From Cryptomeria japonica (taxonomy: Eukaryota > Streptophyta > Pinopsida > Cupressales > Cupressaceae), in assembly GCF_030272615.1 (NCBI RefSeq), contig NC_081413.1, forward strand, positions 556,599,136-556,663,135: a stretch of 64,000 nt of DNA, written 5' to 3'. The notes below the pieces were generated by a model that ran no database searches, was not told the origin of the DNA, and worked only from the letters and a program-made list of their open reading frames with translations. Both the position numbers and the translations under genes were made by a program. Of the stretch, positions 47,676-58,013 are shown one piece after another (the stretch's first letter is position 1; every line of letters begins with the position of its first letter).

Positions 47676-48774
47676 AGGATGAACTTGGCTGCAAAGAGGG
47701 ATGATTACAAGCCAGTTGTTGTTGTTGAGGGTAGGTCCTTGAACTTGGGCAAGGTGTGTTCCTCAACCGAGCAAGAGGCCTTCGTTGAGCTTTCAACAAT
47801 ATGATGACATAGTTGCTTGGACCTATGAAGACTTGAAGGGTTTTGATCCTAGCTTAGCCCAGCATACCATAGAGCTAAACCCGGATGCAAAGCCAGTTAG
47901 ACAGAAACAAAGGCCAATACACCCCAAAATCGAGCCACTAATGAGGAAGGAGTTGACCAAGCTCATAGAAGCCAATATCATCTTCCCTATCAAGCACTCC
48001 TCCTAGGTGGCCAGCCTTGTCCCTGTAAGGAAGAAGAATGGGGAGATCAGACTATGTGTAGACTTTAGGGATCTCAATAAAGCCTCCCTTAAAGATCGCT
48101 ATCGCCTTCCCTCTATGGAGCAGATTCTCCAAAAGGTCAGTGGCTCAGAAAGATTTTCATTCTTGGATGGGTATTCAGGTTACAATCAGATCTTGGTCCA
48201 GGAATCAGACCAATACAAAACTGCATTTACTACTAAGTGGGGCACCTATGCTTATTGTAAAATGCCCTTTGGGCTAACCAATGCAGGTGCCACGTTCCAA
48301 AGAGCAATGGACATGGCCTTCAAGGGTGTATTAGCAAGGTTTGTGCTTGTATACCTTGATGACATAACTGTTTATTCGAAGCATGCAGCTGATCATCTTG
48401 TTCATCTTGAGCAAGTGTTCATGAGATGCAGGGAGTATGGTGTGTCCTTGAACCCTAGCAAGTGTGTATTTGCTACTGATCAAGGAAGATTGCTAGGACA
48501 CATCGTATCCAAGGAGGGTTTGACCATTGATCCAGAGCGAGTGGAGGCTATTCTTTCTCTTCCACTCCCCAGTCACAAGAAAGGATTGCAAAGTTTCCTT
48601 GGTAGGATCAACTTTGTGAGGAGGTTCATTCCCAACCTTGCCACCATGGTAAAACCCCTCACTTCCATGTTGAAGAAAAACTTGGTTTTCAATTGGACCA
48701 AGGAAGGAAGGGCCGGTTTCGAAGAGATCAAACAAGTAATTGCTCAGGCCCCTACCCTCGTCAATCCTAATTAT
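47676..48774 (+). pseudogene. Gypsy reverse transcriptase, interrupted by hAT element
   Basis: A frame change occurs near 47785 (AFVEL to FQQYDDIVAWTYEDLKGFDP). A TAG at 48004-48006 replaces an expected Trp (KHSS, stop, VASLVPVRKKNGEIR). Then the RT fingers and palm: LCVDFRDLNKASLKDRY, TAFTTKWGTYAYCKMPFGL, and FVLVYLDDITVYS with catalytic YLDD at 48352-48363. The thumb and connection continue to APTLVNPNY, where an hAT-type element starts at 48775. RT copies the element RNA into DNA. Confidence 0.9.
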
Positions 48775-49434
48775 CTAAGTTACCGGTTCGGGTTCGGGTT
48801 CGGGTACGGATTCGCGGATTCGGCAAAAAAAATAAATCTTGGGTACGAGTACGGGTGTCCGTACATATATATATATATATATATTTTTTTTAATTTTATA
48901 TATATACCCATATACTATATATATGGTCAATATATACAATCCATACAAAAATAAAATATACAATGTGACTTTCCATACATAAATGATAAATCATAAATCC
49001 ATAATTATTAATTGCCAATGCCAATAAATATTCATATATCGCAAATGTAATCAGTAAACTAATAACTAAAGTCTAATATCATATTCATAATTTGCAAAAA
49101 AGATAATATTCAAGTTTCAAGTCTTTTTTAAAAAGTCATAAAGGGGCGAATTAGAGTTTTATTATTAAAAAACTATTTTAAAAAGTCTTTTTTTATTGTT
49201 TCTTTGACTCGCGGGCCCCGTTTTTGAGAAACCACGGGCCTTGGTTCATGCGGGTCCTCCTGGATTCGACTTGGGTTCCACCCGGGTCCTTCCCAGGTGG
49301 CCGGGTTCCCTGTGGGTCCTGCGTTGGGAACCCGACCACCTGGGAGGAACCTAAGGAGAACCCGGGGAGAACCAGGACCGGGGCAAGAACCAGAACCGGA
49401 ACCCAGGCCAAAAGGGGAAGAACCGGTAACTTAG
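48775..49434. mobile_element. Non-autonomous hAT-type element 1 (660 bp)
   Basis: Perfect 15-bp TIRs, CTAAGTTACCGGTTC and its reverse complement, flanked by a perfect 8-bp TSD CTAATTAT (48767-48774 and 49435-49442). Subterminal GGTTCGGGTTCGGG repeats at the left and GAACC repeats at the right. The interior is AT-rich (48865-49190) and then contains a strong GC-rich hairpin. No transposase. The 8-bp TSD indicates hAT, although the TIR does not start with the usual hAT consensus. Confidence 0.9.
49285..49351. other. 26-bp-stem hairpin in hAT element 1
   Basis: Arms at 49285-49310 and 49326-49351 pair at 24 of 26 positions around a 15-nt loop and are GC-rich (contain CCCAGGTGG and CCACCTGGG). 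Confidence 0.85.
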
Positions 49435-49442
49435 CTAATTAT

Positions 49443-49493
49443 GAAAGGGATTTTATCCTCTATACCTTTGGAGGAGAATCCAGCATTTCAGCT
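49443..49493 (+). pseudogene. Island of gypsy native RNase H between two hAT elements
   Basis: Seventeen codons (ERDFILYTFGGESSISA) that continue the pol after NPNY and lead to VLT at the TSD of the next insertion. In active RNase H the motif is D-A-S. Here it is TFG, so the first catalytic Asp is missing in this domain. Confidence 0.85.
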
Positions 49494-49501
49494 GTCCTAA
49501 C

Positions 49502-50926
49502 CAAAGAAACGGGACTCGGACTCGGCAAGGCCGACTCGGACTCGGACTCGGCACTCGGCGTCAGACTCGGCTGGACTCGGGATAGTGAAAAACTCAAGAA
49601 ATTTAGAGATTTTTAAATATTTAAAACTTGTTTCAGACACCCTTTATTGAATACACCTTAAAGACACAATAACATCATCAAACTCGGCTCATTTGATTAC
49701 ATACACAAGTATACATCAATCACATAAGCATAAACGCAAATTGTAGCTGAAGAAAATAACAAACATAGATATATAAATATTGTCAAATGTATACAATATT
49801 ACAAAACTCATGGAATAAAAAATCCATGTCATCATATGATCATCATCAAATGTTTCATACAAATACCAAAGGTAAATACAACTACAAGTCTATGGCTCAG
49901 AGGAGCCTGCACCCTCCGGCCCCGGCCCCGGCCCCCTACGAAGGCATCTAAGGTAGGTCCTGGATGATTCGACTGCCATAGCCGCTCCCCGTGACACCAT
50001 GCCATGCTCACCAACATCAGGAACATCCGTGTCACTATCTGCCTCTGAATCTCCTGTCTGTGCTCGTGCTCTCCGCTCCTCCTCTGCCATGGGTACAGTC
50101 TCAACCTCTATATCTACCTGGTCAATCCAATCAGTGTCAGACTCGGAGGTTAAATTTTCTCTACTTCTATCGACGCAGTTTCCCCCATATTTTTTGACGG
50201 GGGTTTGGGGGCAGCGCTCCCTATCGCGATACAGGGCGAGGTCGAGGGGCAGCGCCCCGCGAGGCCAATAAAACTTATTACAAGTCTGAATTAGGGTTTC
50301 TTTGAGAGTCTTCCTTAAGGCCTGGTTTTGCTCTTGTTGCTAATTGGGTCTTGCTTGGTGAGTGAGTATCATTCTTGAAGGTCCAAGCTAGGTCAAGTTG
50401 GTGAGTGATAAAGTCTGGAATGTCATCCTGATCTTCAAATGCCCTGAAATTTGGCTAAGTCTGGAATGTCCTGATCCTGAAATTTGACTAAGTCTGGAAA
50501 ACTGAAGAATCTTCCAAAAACTAGATTTTGCAATATAACTCCTGGAGGCCCGAAACCACTCTCAAACATCCTGACAGTATATATGGAATATAACTTAAAG
50601 TATAAGAAAGAAGAAAGATATAAGGAAATTTCTTATACTTAAATGTTATATTCCATAAAATAATCCTGACAGAGAGACCAAAATGTCAAATTTCGCCCTT
50701 CCAAAAAAACTTATTACTTTTAAAAAAAACTTTTTAAAATGTTTTTTTTTTGTCATTTTATTAAACCAGCTAGTAGCCGAGTCTGGGGCTCAGGACTCGC
50801 TGAGTCTGGCGATTTTGAGCCAAACTTGCCAACTCGGCGAGTCTGGCGAGTTTACTCCCCAGACTCGGACGAGTCCGAGTCCGAGTCCCTAGGACTCGCC
50901 GAGTCTGGGCGAGTCCCGTTTCTCTG
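49502..50926. mobile_element. hAT element 2 (1,425 bp) with transposase 3' remnant
   Basis: TIR CAAAGAAACGGGACTCG at the left against CAGAGAAACGGGACTCG read from the right. The TSD GTCCTAAC is perfect (49494-49501 and 50927-50934). The TIR fits the hAT start consensus YARNG. Subterminal GACTCGG and GGCGAGTC repeats crowd both ends. The minus strand at 49890-50150 is open and acidic (TSESDTDWIDQVDIEVETVP, then MAEEERRARAQ and DSEADSDTDVPDV), plausibly the last exon of a transposase. An inverted repeat with approximately 25-bp arms lies at about 50581-50655. Confidence 0.88.
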
Positions 50927-50934
50927 GTCCTAAC

Positions 50935-52566
50935 ACAGCTAAACGATGACAAGTTGGAGCAACCTATTGCTTTCTTTAGTGAGGGGCTAAAGGACTATGA
51001 ACTTAAATATAGCTATGTAGAGAAGCAAGTCCTCACGGTTGTAAGGGCATTAAAAAAATTCAGGCACATGTTGTCCAACAACAGGATCCAACTCTTAGTT
51101 CTGCATGCAAGTGTCAAGGATTTCCTTCTAAACAAGGATATCAGTGAGAAGAGGGCTGGGTGGATAACCAAAGTCATGGAGTATGACATCAACATCAAGA
51201 TCACCAAGCTTGTAAGAGGCAGGGGCCTGTGTGAACAACTTGTCTCATCTTCTGAGACTACTTTAGAGGTCGCCCCTGTGTTACAAGAGGATCAACCAAC
51301 TGACAACAACACTCAATTCAATTGGGTAAGTGACATGACCACCTTCTTAATGGAAGGTAGATACCCCCAAGGTCTGGACCGGACCAAAAGAAGACATTTC
51401 AAGTTGCAGTCCATTCCCTATGTCTTAGTGAATGGCACTCTTTTTCGAAAAGACTCCAATGGAGTCTTACTAAGATGCATCGAGCAAAACCAAGTCAGCA
51501 GATTGTTAGAGGAATTTCATGATGGCTCTTCAGGGGGCCACTTCTCTGCAAGGACTACGACTATCAAAATAATGAGGGCTGGTTATTACTGGCCATTCTT
51601 ATTCAGTGACTCACATAGATGGGTGAAGAATTACAAAAAATGTGCTCTCTTCTCTAGGAAGCAAAGACTAGCTGCCCTACCCCTTCATCCCATCCAAGCA
51701 TATCAACCATTCGCCAAATGGGGTTTAGACTTCATTGGCATGATAAACCCACCTTCTAATACTGGCCATAAGTGGATCTTGGCCGCAACAGATTACTTCA
51801 CTAGGTGGATGGAGGTAGTCGCATTGAGGGATGGCACTGAGGCCTCAGTGTTGGAATTCCTTGAGGGAATTGCGATGAGATTCGGTGTCCCCTCCACCAT
51901 CATATTAGACAAAGCCAGGGCATTTGTTGGAACCCAAATCAGTTCTTGGGCAGTTAAGCATGGTGTATACTTGAAGACATCATCCAACTATTACCCTCAG
52001 AGTAACGGCTTAGTTGAATCTTCCAACAAGAACCCAGGATAATTAAAAGGACAATTGAAGACAATCAGAGGGCATGGCACACTAAGTTGAGGACAGCCTT
52101 ATGGGCTGACGGGATCACACCCAAGAGGGCGATCGGTAACTCCCCTTTCATGCTAGTATATGGGAAGGAAGCAAGACTCCCAACTTCCCTAGAGTTACCC
52201 TCTCTTGAACTAGCACATCAGCTGGAATTAACAGAGAATGATGCCATGACAGTAAGACTAGCTGAGTTGATGGAGCTAGAGGAGGTTAGAAGTCAATCTA
52301 TGCATACACTTAAGACTCATCAAGAGCAGGTTAAGAAGGTTTTTGACAAAAAGGCTACTAATAGGGTCTTCAAAGAGGGAGATCTAGTTCTCAAGTGGGA
52401 TGCAGACAGAGCCAAAGCTGGGCGACGCTCCAAATTTGATGCTATCTGGAGTGGTCCATATGTCATTACTAGCTGCAAGAAGGCCAATGCATTTCATCTC
52501 TCCAAGCTTGATGGCGAAGTTCTTCCAATTCCAGTGAATGGGATTCATCTCAAGCCTTGCTTCTAA
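50935..52566 (+). pseudogene. Gypsy native RNase H (degenerate) and integrase
   Basis: Continues QLNDDKLEQPIAFFSEGLKD, then YVEKQVLTVVRALKKFRHML (Glu kept) and LLVLHASVKDFL, where the usual DHKAL Asp is gone. The native RNase H therefore looks inactive. Integrase: zinc domain FHDGSSGGHFSA, then KKCALFSRKQRL, in which one of the two Cys is Tyr. Core WGLDFIGM, IILDKARAFVG and NGLVESSNK keep D, D and E. A frameshift near 52040 follows, then the C-terminal part (RTALWADGITPKRAIGNSPF, KWDADRAKAGRRSKFDAIW) to LKPCF and TAA at 52564. Integrase inserts the cDNA. This order puts integrase last, as in Ty3/gypsy. Confidence 0.9.
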
Positions 52567-52792
52567 AGAGGGTGTTGATGACTATGTAAATATTAGACTA
52601 GAGGTTGTTTTGTTTTCATAAGTACTTATGCATGCGCCTCATTCTCCTTAAGAGGGTGTATGCTCTAGTTTTCAGTTTTCCTCCAAGTGATGGCACACAT
52701 GTTTGGGCTTCCATGACTCAGTGCCCAATGGATGCTTAAGGCTTCTGGACTTCATGCTTAGCAAGCAAGCATCCCACAGAAATCGCCAAAAA
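52567..52792 (+). other. Gypsy 3' untranslated part before LTR
   Basis: Two GAGGGTGT repeats near 52569 and 52652. Only a short A-rich tract (GCCAAAAA) precedes the LTR, so the PPT is weak or altered. Confidence 0.6.
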
Positions 52793-53502
52793 TGTTGTCA
52801 TTTTATGACACCCTCGGTCCATCAGTGAGAACCGATCAGAGATATGTTCCATGGACCAGCACTGCCCAGTTGATCAAGGAGAAAAGCAGTGAAATCATGG
52901 TTTGAAGTGTTGTCTTGTCGGAAGTTCCTTGGCCCTCTCTTTCTCTAGCCCGAAACTTCGGAACCTCGAGGTTCCGAGTTTCTTTGCCTTAGCTTCTTTC
53001 TTTCCTGCTCCGGAACTCCAAGTTTCTGAAGTTCCCTTCCTTCCCTTAGCTTTTCTTCTGTTCTCTACCCTAGAACCCCCAGGTTCCGAAGTTCCTAAGT
53101 CTTCTACCTCGGAACTCCGGAACCCCCAGGTTTCGAAGTTCCTTAGTCTTCAACCCCGAAACTCCGGAACCCCCAAGTTCCGAAGTTCCTTGTCCAACTA
53201 CGGAGACCCCGGTCCCTAAAGTTCCCCAACTATGGAAACCTTGGTCTGACCCCGGTCTCCGAAGTTCCCCAAGTTCCTAAGTCTTCTACCCCGGACCTCC
53301 GGAACCCCCAAGTTCCGAAGTTCCTTAGTCTTCAACCCCGGAACCCCCAGGTTCCGAAGTTCCTAAGTCTTCTACCCCGGAACTCCGAGAACTCCGGAAC
53401 CCCCAGGTTCCGAAGTTCCTTGTCCAACTACGGAAACCCCGGTCCCCGAAGTTCCCCAACTACGGAGACCCTGGTCTCCGAAATTCCCCAACTATGGAGA
53501 CC
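52793..53502 (+). repeat. 3' LTR of the gypsy element, first segment
   Basis: Starts TGTTGTCA. Matches the 5' LTR from 36777, including the beginning of the palindrome array. Interrupted by solo LTR copy B inside an array unit. The ORF at 52902-53219 is the array read as protein. Confidence 0.9.
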
Positions 53503-53889
53503 TATTGTGACGTTTTCACATATCGCCCCATTGCAAATGGGGACCCCCTCTTTTTGCTTTTTGTTTTGCCTATTCTTCTCTCTGCTTTTAGGGTTTTAAG
53601 TGAGTGAGTTGTTTGGGCTAAGGCTAAGCCTTAGGGGTTCCTTTTGGATATTTTTTCAAGCTGAGTCCAGTAAAAATTTTGAAAGTTATTAAGCGTCCTC
53701 CCGAAGATTGAGATTATTGAAGTAAGATAAGTCTGTCAGGAAAGTCAGATATGTCTCAGGTTAGGTCTAGTCAGGGTTCTTTTTGGGAAAATTCAAATTT
53801 TGTCTAAGTGTTAGCATTTTGAAGATGAAATTGTATATTCTTGCTTAGGTAAATTTTGATCAAATTTCGGAGGCAAGATGATGCCTGAA

Positions 53890-55630
53890 ACACAAAAAGT
53901 GCTCCCGTCCCTCACTGAAGGACCATGCCACTTTTTCAAGATAACTGATTCCTGGCCTTGAAGATGACCTAACTTTGCCTTGTGAAATGATTGGAGACCT
54001 AAATTTTGAATATTTTAGCCAGAAAGGACAAAAGTGCTCCCGTCCCTCACTGAAGGACCAGAGCACAAATGTTATTTTATGCATATTTGTCACTGACTTT
54101 TCTATTTTGTTTTGTGCAGGGTCTTCCAGAATGATAATTGGACATGACTTGATACTTTTGAAGATTTTGAAGGCACAAAAATGGTGAATTCTGAAGGTTA
54201 AAGGAAAAAGTGCTCCCGTCCCTCACTGAGGGACCAGGGCAAAAAGACTTATTTGAGCCATTCCTGGCCTTGTTTGGTTAAATTGAGACATCAAAGGCAT
54301 GGTGAAGGACGAAATGAACATTATAGAGCATCCAGACTTGATTGAAAACAATGAAATGATGAAGTTTTGGCCTAGAAGGTCAAAAGTGCTCCCGTCCCTC
54401 ACTGAAGGACCAGAGCACTTTTCTTTATATGCACAATTTTAGACCTTTATTGGACATTAACTTCTATTCATAGCATGAAGTAAGATGAAATCTTCCCTAG
54501 CAAAGAAATTTCGAGGTGAAAAGTGAGACAATTTGGCTTAGAATGCAAAAAGTGCTCCCGTCCCTCATTGAAGGACCGTGCCACTTTTTTCAAATTTGCA
54601 CTATCTTTGCAAGGTTAAGGTGATTTTATGATTTGAAGAGGTTAAGGGAAGCATATTTTGTCCATTGAATATAATTTAAGTAGTCTACAAAGGAGTAAAT
54701 CAACCCAAATGACAAAAAGTGCTCCCATCCCTCACTGAAGGTCTATGCCACTTTTTCAAGTTTCTCTTCTTTGTTTGATATTTTATGGCAAAACTTGAGT
54801 TGGATGGGAAAGACGAAAGATGTTTTATGCCTTGGATGCAATTGAGAGATTTAAAGAAGAAAAAAAAGTATGCCAAGGTCAAAAAGTGCTCCCGTCCCTC
54901 ACCAAGAGACCAAGACAAAAGTGCTCCCGTCCCTCACTGAAGGACCATCCCACTTCTCTAAAAATACAAATTTCTTGCAAAGGCAAGGCAAGTTGCGTGA
55001 TTGAAATGAATGAGAGAAGGCAAGATTCATCCATTGAAGATAATTTCGAAGGCTAGCAAAGGACAGATAAGCTTGTAATTGCAAAAGTGCTCCCGTCCCT
55101 CACTGAAGGACCATGCCACTTAATATGTTATCTTCCCTTTCTCACCAATTTTGGACAAACTGAGACCAAGGCGCAAGTTTGAAAAAGTGTTTAAAATGCC
55201 TCGAAGTTGAATTGAGATGCGAGAGTTGCAAATTTTGACGACAACTGGCAAAAGTGCTCCCGTCCCTCACTGAAGGACTGTGCCATGTTTTCCAAATATG
55301 ACCATTTACCTTGCATTTTGAAATGATATTTTTATTACCAGGGCTCAAGATGGTGTGAAATGTGATATTCTACGCCTTGAGGGTAAATTGAAGATTACTA
55401 TGATCAAGAATTCATGCAATGGACTCAAAAGTGCTCCCGTCCCTCACTGAAGGACCGTCCCACTTTTTTTGAAAACAACAAATTCCCTCCGAGATTATGC
55501 TAAGGCAACGTTGTATGAGATGGGAAGAATCTTCTAAAGCATGGTGAACAAAGGTTTGACTTCAAAAATTGAGAATCCTAGCCTAAAAATGAAAAAGTGC
55601 TCCCGTCCCTCTCCAAGGGACCAGAGCGCT
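53890..55630 (+). repeat. U3 array of hyperconserved hairpin cores, ~167-bp period (copy B)
   Basis: Twelve copies of a core beginning GTGCTCCCGTCCCTCACTGA start at 53899, 54034, 54210, 54386, 54552, 54719, 54886, 54921, 55087, 55254, 55431 and 55597. Spacing is 166-177 bp except 135 and 35. The cores are nearly identical, with the inner GTCC/GGAC pairing and outer GTGCTC/GAGCAC or GTG/CAC pairing. The 120-130 bp spacers are recognisably related but strongly diverged. Confidence 0.92.
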
Positions 55631-57048
55631 TAACATGTGCATTCTTTATTTTGCAATATCCCAACGTTGATATCCTCCAAATCACATGAAATGCCAAATT
55701 TGCCAACTTCGAGATTTTTGCAAAAGGAAAATTAATTAAATTGGCATTTAATAAAAAGTGCATAGCATTTAATAATTAATTTTAAGCCTTAGAAAATCGA
55801 TTTTTTTATTATTATTAAGGCATTTAAAATTAATTTTTTATTAAATAAAATTAAAAGATGGAGCGCTTGGAGGTTTATTTTTATTCATTTTATCAAGTCG
55901 GCCTCTTCTTTTTTCTTTTTTTTTTTTTTAATTTTATTTATTTTTAGGCTTCTTTGCTAGGTCGGCCTCATGGTTGAAGAAGGTGAGCGCTCTATAAGAG
56001 AGGAGTGTTGTGGACAAATGTAAATCATTCATTCATTGTTTTAAAATGCGAATTGGAGGAGCAAATTGGAGAGGCGAATTTCTTGCTAGATTGGAGGATA
56101 ATTTCCAGATTTTTGAAGGTATTTGAAGGCGAATTTCCAGATCTTGAAGAGGCTAGTGGAGTTTATTCTTTTCCAAGCTAGAGGAGGCGCAATTTGTTCA
56201 AGAGACGGCTTTGATCTACACTTTGCCTAGCGAAATCTTTTTTTTTTTTACATCATTTCTTAGAGTTTAAAACTCAAGAGGAGGTATGAAGAATTTTTTT
56301 TTTTTTTTTGAAGATCTTATTCAAGACTTATTGTGATCCCATTGCAATTTGTAAAATCTAAGTCTTGAAAATCCAATTTCCATTCATGATTAATTTGAAA
56401 ATGTGTAATTCTTGATTTATCATGGCTTTTTTCAAATTAATATCTTAAGTTTTACCTTTGAAAGGTCTTAAATTTCATGCTTTGAGGTTTGATGCTCAAA
56501 AGACTAACTTTAATATTTTGTGTAGGCATCAAATGGAGATCCCGGAGTTGGAAAATCAAGCCAGATCAAGGACGGTTTCCTCCAAGACGATCAAGCAAGG
56601 ACAAGGGCGACCTCCTCCAGTCTAGCATCGACAAGGATGGCTTTCTTTGATCAAACATCATCAGGATAAGGGCGACCTCTTCCAATCAAGCGTTCCAAGG
56701 CGAGGTACATCATCATCCTGCAAATCAAGGACACAAGAAGTCAAAGCAAAGGGTTCGTTGAAGAAGCAGATAGTTCCAGAAGAATTAATTAAGGCTAACT
56801 TCTCAACGTTAACCAAACTGAGTATCAACCAAGTGTCAAATGAGGTGGCATCCTAGTCATCACTTCTCCAGTCAGTGTGGTCCACCTCAGCATGTCCAGA
56901 TTCAATGTACCTAACTCATGGAAGGTGGCACAAACTTCGATGTACCTACCCCGACTATTCATTGGTGGAATTTTCCAGAGAGGACATGTGTCCAAGCAAT
57001 ACAATTTTATCATTGGTCAAGCATTAAATGTTATGTAATGGTTGTAAC

Positions 57049-57066
57049 AAACCCTAATTAGGGTTT
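57049..57066. promoter_or_regulatory. Telo-box palindrome in giant LTR copy B
   Basis: AAACCCTAATTAGGGTTT, identical to copy A, 64 bp upstream of the TATA box. Confidence 0.8.
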
Positions 57067-57130
57067 TTATTATTGAATCCTGGCCATTGATCTCAAATTG
57101 ATCTTAGCCATCGAATTGTATTGTGGGCAC

Positions 57131-57138
57131 TATATAAG
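57131..57138 (+). promoter_or_regulatory. TATA box of giant LTR copy B
   Basis: TATATAAG, followed by CATTTCATTTTGTAAAGG, which copy A shares. It sets the direction of transcription. Confidence 0.75.
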
Positions 57139-58013
57139 CCCTGGCATTTCATTTTGTAAAGGCAGTTAGAGAGTTGGAAGCAGTTAGAAAGGAGTTAGTG
57201 AATAGAGAGTAGTTAGCTAGTTGATAGAATAGCAATTAGAGTAGAGTAGAGAGAGAAGGCAAAGATTGTTGCCAAGATGTTGTTGTAAGAGACTTGTAAA
57301 ACTTCATTGAAGAAATGGTGAAATTTATGGGTCGATTCGACAATTTGCATGGTCTTTATACTTCTCATATTTGATTTCATGTTATTAGATGAATGGAAGA
57401 AATGTGCTTGATTGATGGTGAAATTCGTATATCCATACTACTAGCAATTTGTTGATTGCAGACTTGCTTTGCGTAGTCAACTGGAATCGTTTAGCTTAAG
57501 CCTAACTTCAATTATCGCTTCTTCATTGATATGCATCAGCGTGATGGTGTCTATGCCTGTAGTGATGATGTGAACATCATAAAGCTTTCCTTCGAAGATC
57601 GCACTAGCCTTGTGGAGATGGTCCTGTGATGTCAAAACAAGACTTAGTTAGAATTTCATCAAAGATCATTCATTGCTCCTACATTCTTAGTATTAGGATT
57701 AGATTCTTTCCTCACCCTCATCTTTTTTCCATTTTTTCAAATCTAAGCTAGTGAAAATCATGTGTTCCAGCAATATTCAAAGCAAATCAGAAGTTCAGTC
57801 ATCAAGTGTAAGTCCCCTTGTGATTCCAGCAAATCACATCATACCACTGGAGCTTATCCACACGTAGAGATCCTACAACGAAGAACCTTGGAGTCATCCT
57901 GATTGATCCTTTTTCGCGATATCTTCAGCAATCAGAGGCTTTACTCAAGAGAGGATAAGATACCTTTAGGTATTTTATTCTGTGTTTGATAGTGTACAAA
58001 ATACACGTCAACA

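Larger units (their letters stand above)
53503..58013 (+). repeat. Giant solo LTR, family A/B copy B, 4.5 kb
   Basis: Starts TATTGTGACG (ancestral TGTTG) and ends CACGTCAACA. The TSD AGACC is perfect (53498-53502 and 58014-58018). The end sequence is the reverse complement of the copy A start (for example TCTTATCCTCTC and GAACACAGAATAAAATACC in A). The sense strand is plus: U3 about 3.63 kb, TATATAAG at 57131-57138, R-U5 about 0.87 kb. CCCCATTGCAAATGGGG near 53526 is a short inverted repeat found near the same end of copy A. No PBS or coding sequence. Confidence 0.9.

Noticed and set aside
50683-50952. Short ORFs across GAGTC/GACTCGG repeats
   Set aside because: They read through hAT subterminal repeats in several frames and have no motif.
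53890-55630. CRISPR-like look: regular repeats separated by spacers
   Set aside because: Spacers are ~130 bp and related to each other, the context is a plant LTR, and there are no cas genes. It is a U3 tandem array.
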